DNA from: Streptomyces sp. RKND-216
GTDB taxonomy: Bacteria; Actinomycetota; Actinomycetes; Streptomycetales; Streptomycetaceae
NCBI RefSeq assembly: GCF_004795255.1
Contig: NZ_SSBQ01000002.1
Span: 4,494,001 to 4,558,000 of the forward strand
Direction of reading: 5' to 3'
Length of the DNA: 64,000 bases
In this document: in pieces, positions 9,605-17,982 of the stretch
Layout: each line of letters starts with the position of its first letter
Position numbering within the stretch: position 1 is the stretch's first letter
Program-made: the position numbers and the translations under genes
Notes under the pieces: generated by a model
Told to the model about the DNA's origin: nothing
Databases searched by the model: none
What the model saw: only the letters and a program-made list of their open reading frames with translations

Positions 9605-11011
9605 TCAGCCGAACGCGCCCGGGTGGGCCTGCTCGCGCACGGTCGTGAACTGCTGCCGCACGGCCTGGCCGACGGCCGCCTCCTCCTCCGACGGGTCGAA
9701 GACCCGGCTTCGGGCGGCGGGCCAGGCCGGGGGCGTGCTGCCGCCCGCCAGCGCCCACGCGGCCTGGCGGGCGGCGCCCAGCGCGGTGTAGTCGCCGGCC
9801 TCCGGCACGACGACCTGCGCCCCGAGCAGCCCCGGTGCCGCGGCCTGCACGGCGGGCAGCTCCGCGGCGGCCCCGAGCAGGAACACCCGTCGCACCCGCA
9901 CCCCGCGGCGCCGCAGCACGTCCAGCGCGTCGCCGAGCCCGCAGAGCATGCCTTCGACGGCGGCGCGCGCCAGGTGTTCGGGGCGCATGCTCTCCCGGCG
10001 CAGGCCGTGCAACGAGCCCGCGGTGTGCGGCAGGTCGGGGGTGCGCTCCCCTTCGAGGTACGGCAGCAGCACCAGCCCGTACGCCCCGGGGGTGGAGGCG
10101 CTGGCCAGCCGGGACAGGCCGTCCAGGTCGGTGTCCAGCATCTCCGCCGCGCCGCGCAGCACCCGGACGGCGTTCAGCGTCCGCACCACGGGCAGGTGCA
10201 TGCCGGTGGCGTCGGCGAAGGAGGTGATGGTGCCGGTCGGGTCGGCGAGCGCCTCGTGATGCACGGCGAAGACCGATCCGGAGGCGCCGAGCGAGACGAC
10301 CGCGTCACCGGTGCCGACGCCCAGTCCGAGGGCCGCGGCCATGGTCTCCCCGGTACCCGCGGAGATCAGCAACCCCTCCGGCGTGGTGCCGGCGGCCTCC
10401 GCCGGGCCGGCCACCTGGGGCAGCGTCACCGGGTGGCCCAGGGCGAGTTCCGCCAGGTCGGGCCGGTAGGTCTCGGTGGCCGCGGACCAGTAGCCGGTTC
10501 CCGACGCGTCGCCGCGATCGGTGACGCGGCGGGACGAACGGCCGAGCAGCTGCCAGGTCAGCCAGTCGTGCGGCTGCATCACCTCGGCGACCCGGGAGGC
10601 GGTCTCGGGCTCGCTGCGGGAGAGCCAGCGCAGCTTGGTCACCGGGTGCGTGGCCTGCGGCACGGTGCCGACCGCCTGCGCCCAGGCCTCCCGCCCGCCG
10701 AGCGCGTCGACGAGGTCGTTGGCGGCAGCCTGCATCCGCCGGTCGTTGCCGAGCAGCGCCGGCCGTACGGGGGCGCCGCCGGAGTCCAGGGCCACCACAC
10801 CCTGCTGCTGCGCGGCGACGCCGATCGCCCGGACGTCGGAGAGCCGGCCGTCGGCGGCCGCCTCGCCGAGCGACAGCAGCCACGACTGCGGATCGTCGCG
10901 GTCGTCGCCGTGCGCGGCGTACCCCTGACGGACGCTCTCACCCGTGTCGGCGTCGCAGACGACGAGACGGGTGTGTGCGGCTGAACTGTCCAGACCGGCG
11001 ACTATCCCCAT
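9605..11011 (-). CDS. xylB: FGGY carbohydrate kinase, xylulokinase-like
   Basis: A 468-residue FGGY sugar kinase. The N-terminal phosphate loop region reads VAGLDSSAAHTRLVV, and the substrate side has VAAQQQGVVALD and the stretch VTDRGDASGTGYW seen in actinobacterial xylulokinases. The C-terminal ATP domain has VVSLGASGSVFAV and the LLGAAAELPAVQAAAP helix. It would phosphorylate D-xylulose in the cytosol, but no xylose isomerase or transporter is nearby, so the substrate is inferred. It runs opposite to the sigma factor and ends 31 bases from it. The two dead sugar-active genes to its right suggest a former carbohydrate-use locus. Confidence 0.8.
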   Translation of the reverse strand: MGIVAGLDSSAAHTRLVVCDADTGESVRQGYAAHGDDRDDPQSWLLSLGEAAADGRLSDVRAIGVAAQQQGVVALDSGGAPVRPALLGNDRRMQAAANDLVDALGGREAWAQAVGTVPQATHPVTKLRWLSRSEPETASRVAEVMQPHDWLTWQLLGRSSRRVTDRGDASGTGYWSAATETYRPDLAELALGHPVTLPQVAGPAEAAGTTPEGLLISAGTGETMAAALGLGVGTGDAVVSLGASGSVFAVHHEALADPTGTITSFADATGMHLPVVRTLNAVRVLRGAAEMLDTDLDGLSRLASASTPGAYGLVLLPYLEGERTPDLPHTAGSLHGLRRESMRPEHLARAAVEGMLCGLGDALDVLRRRGVRVRRVFLLGAAAELPAVQAAAPGLLGAQVVVPEAGDYTALGAARQAAWALAGGSTPPAWPAARSRVFDPSEEEAAVGQAVRQQFTTVREQAHPGAFG

Positions 11012-11260
11012 GGGGCAGATGATGCCTCATCGTCCCGGTGTGCCGGGGGGAGTCCGGGGTGACAGGGGACACAGGAGCGTCCGGGGACACTGCGGCGACC
11101 GGAGATGTGGCGGAGGCGGATGGCGTGGGGGCGACGGGAGCGGTGCGGGTGCTCACCGATCGTCCGGCGCTTTGTCCCGTCCACGGGAAAAATGTGCCTT
11201 CTTCGGGTCGAACGCGGCGCGGCGGCGCGCACCTGTGCCCAGCGACACCACACCCTGACC

Positions 11261-12235
11261 GAGATGGGCGAGCCGATGACCATGGCCGTGCTGCCGGACC
11301 GATCGGTGCTGCACACCTCGCGAGACGGCACCGTCCGCCTCACCGACGTCCCCGGCACCCCGGACACGCGGCCGGAGACCTACGCCATGGGCTTCCGCAA
11401 CCCGTTCCGGATGGGCGTCGACCACGAGACCGGCATCGTCCACGTCGGCGATCACGGCCCGGACGCCGGAGCCGCGGACCCATCCCGGGGCCCCGCCGGC
11501 AGGTCGAGTTCGCTCGTGTCACCGGCCCCGGCAACTGCGGCTGGTCGTACCGCACCGGCGACAACGACGCCTACACCGACTACGACTTCGGCTCCGGCGC
11601 CTCCGGGCAGACCTTCGACTGCGGGGCGCCGGTCAACGACTCGCCGAACAATACCGGCCGCACCCAGCTGCCTCCCGCCCAGCCCGCCTTGATTCCCTAC
11701 GACGGCGGCTCGGTGCCCGAGTTCGCACAACGGCTCCGAGTCACCGATGGGCGGCCCGGTCTACCGCTTCGACCCCTCCCTCGATTCGGACGTGAAGTTC
11801 CCGCAGACCTTCGACGGCGACTCTTTCGACGGCGAGTTCCGCCGCCGCTGGATCAAGCGGATCGACCAGGACCCCGACGGCACCGTGCAGTCCACCAACG
11901 CCTTCCCCCGGCAGGGAACCCAGGTGATGGACATGGCCTTCGGGCCCGACGGAGCCCTCTACGTCCTCGACTACGGCACCGGCTACTTCAGCGGTGACGA
12001 GAACTCCGCCCTCTCAGATCACCGTCGACAACACCGTGCCCCGGGTCCGGGGTGGGTCCGGTCGCGGGGAGCGGTGGGAAGTGTGTGGACGTGGCTGGTG
12101 GTGGCGCGGACGGTGCGCAGGTGCAGGTGTGGTCGTGCAACGGGACGGGTGCGCAGGTGTGGGAGGCGCATGCGGACGGTTCGTTGCGGCGACATCAACC
12201 ACCACGGCTGGGTCCAGAACGGCTGGTTCTGCTGA
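11261..12235 (+). pseudogene. Remnant of PQQ-type sugar dehydrogenase protein with C-terminal ricin-type lectin
   Basis: Fragments of one large secreted protein lie in order but in alternating frames. The first (11264 on) reads [20 protein letters not shown], joins directly to [18 protein letters not shown] and so lacks roughly 200 residues of the propeller. The next frame (about 11490-11725) reads [22 protein letters not shown]. The third (11747 on) has MGGPVYRFDPSLDSDVKFP and GTQVMDMAFGPDGALYVLDYG. A further shift gives the lectin part GKCVDVAGGGADGAQVQVWSC, and the last shift gives INHHGWVQNGWFC and the stop. Such proteins normally exceed 1000 residues; here about 300 codons remain. Several frame changes plus an internal deletion make this a true pseudogene. 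A terminator hairpin follows at 12253. Confidence 0.87.
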
Positions 12236-12252
12236 GCGCCGGACCTGCCGCC

Positions 12253-12298
12253 CACTCCGTGCGGGGTCTCCAGGGCACGGGAGACCCCGCACGGAGTG
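12253..12298. terminator. Bidirectional hairpin terminator
   Basis: A perfect 19-base inverted repeat (12253-12271 with 12280-12298) and an 8-base loop. It sits exactly between the ends of two converging pseudogenes and would stop both transcripts. Its perfection contrasts with the damage in the genes it serves. Confidence 0.85.
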
Positions 12299-12310
12299 CG
12301 CACCCGTGGT

Positions 12311-13345
12311 TCAGGCCCTGATCCGCTCCCGGACCCAGCGGCCCGACTCCTTCAGCGCGTCCGCGCCGCCCCATTCGCCTGCGGCGCAGGTGCCCTCCCG
12401 GAACACCGCACCCGAACGGTGGCCGTCCGAGTAGTTCCAGTTCGTCCAGGAGATGTTCCTCTCGGCCATCAGGTCGAGATGGCGATACGCCATCGTGAAG
12501 TCGTTCGGGCCTTCACCTGCGTAGTCCTGCGTGCCGAACTCGGTGACGAACACCGGCAGCCGGTCGGCCGCCTCCTCCAGCGTTCGCAGGTACTCCTCGC
12601 GGTGCGGCGCGGCGTAGAAGTGGAAGGCGTTCATGATGTTCTCGGCGTCGACCGGGTCCGCGACGACCTCCTGCTCGTCTGCGCCCTCCGAGACGCCGAA
12701 GGACGACCAGGCGCGGGTGCCGACCAGCACGACGCCGTCCGGGTCCTGGGCCCGAACCACCGGGACCAGTTCCCCGGCGTAGGATCTGATGCGCTGTCAG
12801 CTCACGCCGTTCGGCTGGTTCGCGAGCTCGTAGAACACGTTCGGGTGATCGGCGTACCGGGACGCCATGTCGGTGAAGAACCGCTCGGCCGACGTGGTGT
12901 TCGCGTGCGGGTCGCCGGGGCTGAGCATGTGCCAGTCGATCACGGCGTACATGCCGTGCTCGATCGCTTGGTCGACGATGCGTTGCGCGAGACGGGTGAA
13001 GCCCTCCGGGTCGGTCTCGTGGCCACCCCCCTGCACGTACGTCGAGACGCGCAGCACGTCCGCGTCCCACTCCTGGGCGAGAACGTCGAGCGAGCCGCCG
13101 GTCACGCACCGGGCGTACCACTGCGTGCTGTGCGTGCTCATGCCGGTGAACTGCACGGCCCGGCCGCGGCTGTCGCACAGCGTGCGCGCGCAGACCGACA
13201 GCCGCCCGTGGTCGGCGACCGGGGACCCGGCGGGTGCCGCGTCGGCGCGGAGGGCGTCGGTCGCGGCCGGTGCCGTCAGAGCGATGAGGGCGAGCGCCAG
13301 GGCCGCCGCGCCGGTGCGGGCCCGGACGAAGTGGTGGTGCCGCAT
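12311..13345 (-). pseudogene. GH5 cellulase with nonsense codon and altered catalytic residue
   Basis: A secreted glycoside hydrolase family 5 endoglucanase of 344 codons if read through. It has a signal peptide (residues 1 to about 34), then VQFTGMSTHSTQWY, the conserved VIDWHMLSPGDPH, and the nucleophile Glu in VFVTEFGTQDY. Two lesions are visible in one unbroken frame. A TGA stands at 12797-12799 (codon 183), where the family has Trp (NGVSW). Five codons earlier the acid/base motif, normally NEP, reads NQP (Gln177, CAG), so the catalytic Glu is lost. The C-terminal half still reads cleanly, so decay is recent or the stop is a base error. No carbohydrate-binding domain remains. Confidence 0.88.
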
Positions 13346-13438
13346 GCGGGGTGCCTCCTGCGTGGGGGAGAAGGATCCCGGACCGCGGAGGGGAACTCCG
13401 GGAAGTGGCGTGCAAGTTGGAGCGCTCTCATCCGCGCC

Positions 13439-13792
13439 TCAAGGGCGCCCGCGCCACCGTGCCACCACCCAGGACACCACCAGGAACACCGGCACCACCA
13501 TGCCGATCAGCAGCAGGTTCTCGGTGAAGACGGCCGCGAGGAAATCACCGCCGAGACCCGCCACCCCCTCGTAGTAGCCGACGACCACGGCCATCAGCAC
13601 GAGGTACCCGCCCACGGCCGTCCCCGCCACCCGCCGCACCAGTCCCGGCCATCCGGTGGGCGTGGCCGGACGCCTGCGCGCCGGGAGGTCCCGGCCCTCC
13701 CTCCGGGCGAGGCGCAGCCCGACGGCCAGGCACCCCATCACCAGCAGGTAACCCGTCGCCATCACGGCGAAGTTGAGCCACGGGGGCGGCAT
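13439..13792 (-). CDS. Small membrane protein (resembles DUF6256)
   Basis: A 117-residue protein with three hydrophobic segments (about residues 6-26, 58-78 and 86-108) and a basic cytosolic loop rich in Arg between the first two. It resembles small actinobacterial membrane proteins annotated as DUF6256, with no known function. It lies 13 bases downstream of the next small membrane gene on the same strand, so the two probably form a transcription unit. The start ATG follows GAGGAG. Confidence 0.7.
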   Translation of the reverse strand: MPPPWLNFAVMATGYLLVMGCLAVGLRLARREGRDLPARRRPATPTGWPGLVRRVAGTAVGGYLVLMAVVVGYYEGVAGLGGDFLAAVFTENLLLIGMVVPVFLVVSWVVARWRGRP

Positions 13793-13805
13793 GCGCGGGG
13801 CTCCT

Positions 13806-14039
13806 CTACGACGGGTCCCGCAGCAGGAAGTGCCAGCCGCGCACGAACGTGTGCCAGCCGAACCAGAGCCACAGCGCGAACAGCGCCCACCGTCCGGCGG
13901 GATGGCGCATCACCGCGCCCAGGGTCTCGCTGAGGGTGGGGAAGCCGTCGCCGATCCGCATCAGCGCGAGCCCCTCCCACGCGAACAGCGCCCCGAACAG
14001 CACAGCCCACACCACATACCCCACGACCGGATGCTCCAC
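13806..14039 (-). CDS. Small membrane protein (resembles DUF6186)
   Basis: A 77-residue protein with two membrane segments (residues about 6-24 and 48-66), a conserved Trp-rich end (WLWFGWHTFVRGWHFL), and a short soluble loop with FPTLSETL. I set the start at the GTG at 14039, which follows GGGAGG; the frame continues upstream but without a plausible start context. It heads the pair with the gene at 13439. The family is found in Streptomyces and has no known role. Confidence 0.7.
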   Translation of the reverse strand: MEHPVVGYVVWAVLFGALFAWEGLALMRIGDGFPTLSETLGAVMRHPAGRWALFALWLWFGWHTFVRGWHFLLRDPS

Positions 14040-14243
14040 CTGTCGTCGCCTCCCGTCTCGCCCGTGCGCCGTACGGCCGTTGCGCACGCCGCCCCGGTTC
14101 ACGCGGCCCTGCGCGGTGGACCGCCGCACCCCGCCGTTCGTGCCGGAGAGCATAGTGTCACCGCATGTCCGCTTCGTCGTCTTCCCGGTGCGTCGCGAGG
14201 GCGGAGGGCCGCCCCGGCGGAGGCGCTCCGGGCTGGACGACGA

Positions 14244-14274
14244 CAGGGCCGCCGCGTAACCCGCGGCGGCCCTG
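14244..14274 (-). terminator. Hairpin terminator after tRNA (CAU)
   Basis: A perfect 13-base stem (14244-14256 with 14262-14274) and 5-base loop, about 50 bases downstream of the tRNA on its strand. Confidence 0.75.
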
Positions 14275-14323
14275 CTCGTTGACGTACACGCAGCTCGGAA
14301 GCCGACGGCTTCGTCGCTGCCGG

Positions 14324-14397
14324 TGGGGCGGGTGGGACTCGAACCCACGGCCGACGGATTATGAGTCCGCTGCTCTAACCGGCTGAGCTACCGCCCC
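14324..14397 (-). tRNA. tRNA with CAU anticodon (elongator Met, or Ile2)
   Basis: A 74-base cloverleaf. The acceptor stem GGGGCGG pairs with CCGCCCC, followed by discriminator A with no encoded CCA. The D arm is GCTCAGCCGGTTAGAGC, the anticodon loop is CTCATAA, and the T arm is GTGGGTTCGAGTCCCAC. The anticodon is CAU. The first pair is G-C, so it is not the initiator. Whether it is elongator Met or the lysidine-modified Ile2 cannot be decided by eye. A -10 like box (TATGCT on the minus strand, 14438-14443) lies about 41 bases upstream. Confidence 0.93.
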
Positions 14398-14594
14398 TCA
14401 CGGCGCGCCACACACGTCCGTGCGCGCCGTCTGCCGCAGCATAGCTGCTCATACGATCTCTCGCCCGTGACGGGTGCCATCGTGACGATCTCCGTACACC
14501 AGGACTCCGCGCGCCCCCCGGGCGGTTCCGCCGTACTCCGCGTGGATCTTGCGGGAGTTCCTCGTCCGCGCTCTCCGTACGCCTCCGCGCACGA

Positions 14595-14622
14595 CGAAGG
14601 GCCCCGTCTCCGGGGCCCTTCG
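14595..14622 (-). terminator. Hairpin terminator after tRNA-Asn
   Basis: A perfect 12-base stem (14595-14606 with 14611-14622) closed by the loop TCTC, ten bases downstream of tRNA-Asn on its strand. Confidence 0.85.
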
Positions 14623-14631
14623 AGTGGCGTG

Positions 14632-14704
14632 CTCCCCCGACTGGATTCGAACCAGTAACCTGCCGGTTAACAGCCGGCTGCTCTGCCGATTGAGCTACAG
14701 GGGA
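14632..14704 (-). tRNA. tRNA-Asn (GUU)
   Basis: A 73-base cloverleaf. The acceptor TCCCCTG pairs with CGGGGGA, the anticodon loop is CTGTTAA (anticodon GTT) in a GCCGG/CCGGC stem, and the T arm is ACTGGTTCGAATCCAGT. The discriminator is G and no CCA is encoded. A possible -10 box (TAATGT on the minus strand, 14762-14767) lies upstream. Confidence 0.97.
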
Positions 14705-14837
14705 TTGCCCTCGCGGGGACTACCGCCCGGTTCCCGGGGGCGTTCCCTCGCTGCGAGCAATACATTAGCGCATGCCACGGGGTACGCCGAAATCCGTTCC
14801 GGTCCGGCCCCGCGGAGGCATCGACGAAAGGGTTGTC

Positions 14838-15137
14838 ATGCGGTACCGAGTCAGCTTCGTCCTCGGCCTGGGTGTCGGGTTCGTCCTCGGCGCGCGGGCC
14901 GGCCGGGAGCGCTACGAGCAGCTGCGCCGGCAGGCCCAGCGGCTGGGCGAGAACCCCGCGGTGCGCAACGCCGCCGAGTCCGCGGCGACGAACGGCCGCC
15001 AGTTCGCGAGCCGGGCGTACGACACGGTGAACGAGCGGACCGGGCACCGCATGCCCGACGCGGTGAGCGACAAGGTCCACTCGCTGACCGACCGGCGCGC
15101 CGCGCAGGACGACGACTGGGGCTCCGGCAACGCCTGA
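14838..15137 (+). CDS. YtxH-like membrane-anchored small protein
   Basis: A 99-residue protein with one N-terminal membrane segment (residues 4-20, Gly-rich: VLGLGVGFVLGARAG) followed by a charged amphipathic helix (RERYEQLRRQAQRL). This is the layout of YtxH/general-stress small proteins. The function is unknown; such proteins are thought to sit in the membrane facing the cytosol. The ATG at 14838 follows GAAAGGG. It ends 24 bases before the converging LigD-type gene. Confidence 0.7.
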   Translation: MRYRVSFVLGLGVGFVLGARAGRERYEQLRRQAQRLGENPAVRNAAESAATNGRQFASRAYDTVNERTGHRMPDAVSDKVHSLTDRRAAQDDDWGSGNA

Positions 15138-15161
15138 GCCCATGCCGGGGAAGGCGGGCGC

Positions 15162-16052
15162 TCAGCCCTGGGGGAGGGCGGCGGCCCGCCGCTCGTCGAG
15201 CAGCGGCGCCATGAGATCGCCGAGGCGCCGCACCCGCCCGGGGACGTCCACCGCGGTGAACACCAGGTCGTCGGGGGAGCCCGCGGCCGCCAGCTCCTCC
15301 CAGGTGACGGGAGCGGAGACGGTCGGCTGCGGTCTGGCCCGCAGGGTGTAGGGGGCGGCGGTGGTCTTCGCCCACGAGTTCTGCGAGTGGTCGACGAAGA
15401 CCTTCCCCGCCCGCAGGTGCCGGGCCATCCGGTGCAGGGCGCGCTCGGGCATCGCCCGCTCCGCCTCCTGTGCGAGCCGCTTGGCGTAGGCGGAGACCGC
15501 CGAGGAGTCCGTCGCCTCCACCGCGGCGAGCAGGTGCAGGCCCTTGGAGCCCGAGGTCTTCGCCAGCGCGGAGAAGCCGTCCGCCGCGAGTCGGTCGCGC
15601 AGCCACACGCCGACCTCCCTGCAGTCCAGGATCGTGGCCCCCTCGCCGGGGTCCAGGTCGAAGACGATCCGGTTCGCCCGCCGCTGGGCGTCGACCCGCC
15701 ACTGGTGAGTGTGCAGCTCCAGCGCGGCCAGGTTCGCCGCCCACACCAGCGTCGCCAGGTCCTCGATCACCACCTGGGTCTCCCGCTTCTCGCCCGTGCG
15801 CATCACCACCGCCGTCCTCACCCAGTCGGGGGTGCCGGGCGGCACGTTCTTGGCGAAGAACGCGGCCGCGTCCACGCCGTCCGGGAAGCGCAGGAAGGAC
15901 ACCGCCCGCCCCTTCAGGTGGGGGAGGACGGCGTCGGCGACGGACACGTAGTAGTGGATCGCCTCACCCTTGGTGAACGCGGCCGCCGGATACAGCACCT
16001 TGTCCAGGTTGCTGAGGGAGAGGCGGTGGCCGTCGATCTCCGTGATGGGCAT
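15162..16052 (-). CDS. LigD-type polymerase domain protein (NHEJ)
   Basis: A 296-residue stand-alone polymerase domain of the LigD family (archaeo-eukaryotic primase fold). It adds nucleotides, preferably ribonucleotides, at DNA ends during non-homologous end joining. The metal-binding motif is RIVFDLDPGEG (Asp about 132 and 134). The conserved SGSKGLHLL and the closing VDHSQNSWAKTTAAPYTLRA are present. The ligase and phosphoesterase domains of full LigD are absent, as in many streptomycetes where the ligase is a separate gene. It is divergent from ku, with only 32 bases between the two starts, so the pair is likely co-regulated. Confidence 0.93.
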   Translation of the reverse strand: MPITEIDGHRLSLSNLDKVLYPAAAFTKGEAIHYYVSVADAVLPHLKGRAVSFLRFPDGVDAAAFFAKNVPPGTPDWVRTAVVMRTGEKRETQVVIEDLATLVWAANLAALELHTHQWRVDAQRRANRIVFDLDPGEGATILDCREVGVWLRDRLAADGFSALAKTSGSKGLHLLAAVEATDSSAVSAYAKRLAQEAERAMPERALHRMARHLRAGKVFVDHSQNSWAKTTAAPYTLRARPQPTVSAPVTWEELAAAGSPDDLVFTAVDVPGRVRRLGDLMAPLLDERRAAALPQG

Positions 16053-16084
16053 ACTCGAAAGAATCCCACAGAAGGGACAAATCG

Positions 16085-17101
16085 ATGCGTTCCATCTGGA
16101 AGGGGGCCATCTCCTTCGGCTTGGTCTCCATCCCGATCAAGGTGGTCTCCGCCACCGAGAGCCACGGCGTCTCCTTCCGTCAGATCCACACCACCGACGG
16201 CGGCCGCATCCGCTACCGCAAGGTGTGCGAGCTGGACGGCGAGGAGGTGCCGAGCGAGGAGATCGGCAAGGCGTACGAGACCGTCGACGGCAGCCACGTC
16301 GAGATCACCGACGACGACCTCGCCGCCCTGCCGCTGCCCACGGCCAAGACCGTGGAGATCCTCGGATTCCTCCCGGCCGAGGACATCGACCCCATCCGGC
16401 TGGACCGCTCGTACTTCCTCACCGGCGACGGGCAGAGCGCCGCCAAGCCGTACGTACTGCTGCGCGAGGCGCTTGCCCGCTCCGGCCGGGTCGCCGTCGC
16501 GAAGCTGGCGCTGCGCAACCGGGAGAGTCTCGGCATGCTCCGCGTCTACCAGGACACCCTCACCCTGCACACCATGCTCTGGCCGGACGAGGTCCGCTCC
16601 GCCGACGGGATGGCGCCCGGCGAGAACGTCAGCGTCCGCGACCAGGAGCTGGACCTGGCCGACGCGCTGATGGAGACCCTCGGCGAGCTGGACCTGGACG
16701 AGCTGCACGACGAGTACCGCGAGGCGCTCGAGGCGATGGTCGACGCGAAGGAGGCGGGCGAGCCGCTGCCCGTCGGCGCACCGGCACCCCGCGAGGGCAA
16801 GGTCGTCGACCTGATGTCCGTGCTGGAGAACTCGGTGCAGGCCGCCCGGCAGTCGCGTGGCGAGGACGACGGCGAAGCCGAGGTGCACCAGCTCCCGCGG
16901 AAGAAGACGGCGTCCCAGAAGGCCGCGAAGAAGGCCCCCGCCAAGAAGAGCGCGGCGAGCAGGAAGAGCACGGCGGCCGAGAAGTCCGCGGCGAAGAAGA
17001 CCGCCAAGAAGACGACCGCGAAGACGACGGCGAAGACGACGGCGAAGAAGACCGCCAAGAAGACCACCGCGACGAAGCGCAGCCCCCGCAAGTCCGCGTG
17101 A
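16085..17101 (+). CDS. ku: Ku protein, non-homologous end joining
   Basis: A 338-residue bacterial Ku that forms a homodimeric ring on DNA ends and recruits LigD-type enzymes. The core (residues 1 to about 255) starts MRSIWKGAISFGLVSIPIKV, typical of the family, and has the LRESLAR-like helical part (LLREALARSGRVAVAKLALR). The C-terminus (about 270-338) is a long Lys/Ala/Thr-rich tail of AAKK and KTTAK repeats, similar to histone H1-like tails that help Ku bind DNA without ends. The ATG follows AGAAGGGA. It converges on the cobalt transporter ATPase gene, six bases away. Confidence 0.95.
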   Translation: MRSIWKGAISFGLVSIPIKVVSATESHGVSFRQIHTTDGGRIRYRKVCELDGEEVPSEEIGKAYETVDGSHVEITDDDLAALPLPTAKTVEILGFLPAEDIDPIRLDRSYFLTGDGQSAAKPYVLLREALARSGRVAVAKLALRNRESLGMLRVYQDTLTLHTMLWPDEVRSADGMAPGENVSVRDQELDLADALMETLGELDLDELHDEYREALEAMVDAKEAGEPLPVGAPAPREGKVVDLMSVLENSVQAARQSRGEDDGEAEVHQLPRKKTASQKAAKKAPAKKSAASRKSTAAEKSAAKKTAKKTTAKTTAKTTAKKTAKKTTATKRSPRKSA

Positions 17102-17106
17102 CGGGG

Positions 17107-17982
17107 TCAGGCCCCCCGGGCAGGGGGGCCGGGGCAGGCGGAGGCCGACCACGCTGCGGTCTCCTCCGGGGTGCGGGGGCCGGCCGTGCCGTCGGCGAGC
17201 AGGCCGTGGGCGCGCAGCGCGGCTGCCACGGCGGTGGCCCAGGGCAGGCGCAGCCCGGCCGACGCCGGCAGGTCCGGGTCGGCGAGGAGCGTGGCCGCCG
17301 ACCCGTTGCGCAGTCCGTCCGGGGTGAGCACCGCCGCGTCCTGGGCCCAGCGCAGCGCCAGGTCGACGTCGTGCGTCGCCATCACCACGGTCGTTCCGGA
17401 CCGCTGGAGCCCGCCGAGGACGGCGAGCAGCCGCTCCTGCCCGTGCGGGTCGAGGCCCGCCGTGGGCTCGTCGAGGATCAGCAGTCGCGGCCGCATCGCC
17501 ACCGCGCCGGCGATCGCCGCCCGCTTCCGCTGCCCGTAGGAGAGCAGGTGCGTCGGCCGGTCGTGCAGCTCCGTGATGTCCAGAGCCTCCAGTGCCTCGG
17601 CCACCCGGCGGCGCACGTCCGGCTCAGGCACGCCCAGGTTCAGCGGGCCGAACGACACGTCCTGCCCGACCGAGGCGGCGAACAGCTGATCGTCCGGGTC
17701 CTGTACGACCAGCTGGACCGCCGCACGCAGCCGGGTGAGGCCGCGGCGGTCGTACGCGACCTCTTCGCCCTCCAGCAGCAGCCGCCCGGAGGTGGGCCGC
17801 AGACCGCCGGAGAGGACGCGGAGCAGCGTGGTCTTGCCGCTCCCGTTGCGGCCCAGGACGGCCAGCGAGCGGCCGGCCGGCACGGCGAAGTCGAGACCGT
17901 GCAGCACCGGCGGACCGTCCTCGTAGCGGAAACCGGCGCTCTCCAGGGTGACGAGCGGTGGGTGCGGCGACGTCGGTGTCAC
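17107..17982 (-). CDS. cbiO: Cobalt ECF transporter ATP-binding protein
   Basis: A 291-residue ABC ATPase driving cobalt uptake with the CbiQ and CbiMN membrane parts. The Walker A is LGRNGSGKT (43-51), the ABC signature is LSYGQRKR (about 147-154) and the Walker B is LLILDEPTAGLD (about 167-178). The Q-loop QDPDDQLF is of the cobalt/nickel subfamily. Its start overlaps the stop of cbiQ by four bases (ATGA). The last 50 residues are an Ala/Gly-rich extension. It is the last gene of the riboswitch-controlled operon; a G/C hairpin at 17110-17130 lies over its 3' end. Confidence 0.95.
   Translation of the reverse strand: MTPTSPHPPLVTLESAGFRYEDGPPVLHGLDFAVPAGRSLAVLGRNGSGKTTLLRVLSGGLRPTSGRLLLEGEEVAYDRRGLTRLRAAVQLVVQDPDDQLFAASVGQDVSFGPLNLGVPEPDVRRRVAEALEALDITELHDRPTHLLSYGQRKRAAIAGAVAMRPRLLILDEPTAGLDPHGQERLLAVLGGLQRSGTTVVMATHDVDLALRWAQDAAVLTPDGLRNGSAATLLADPDLPASAGLRLPWATAVAAALRAHGLLADGTAGPRTPEETAAWSASACPGPPARGA

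Noticed and set aside
12052..12235. A separate small lectin gene
   Set aside because: The ricin-type repeat is only the displaced end of the sugar dehydrogenase pseudogene, without a start or signal of its own.
14165..14386. A small plus-strand gene across the CAU tRNA
   Set aside because: It runs through the tRNA gene and its terminator and has no start context.
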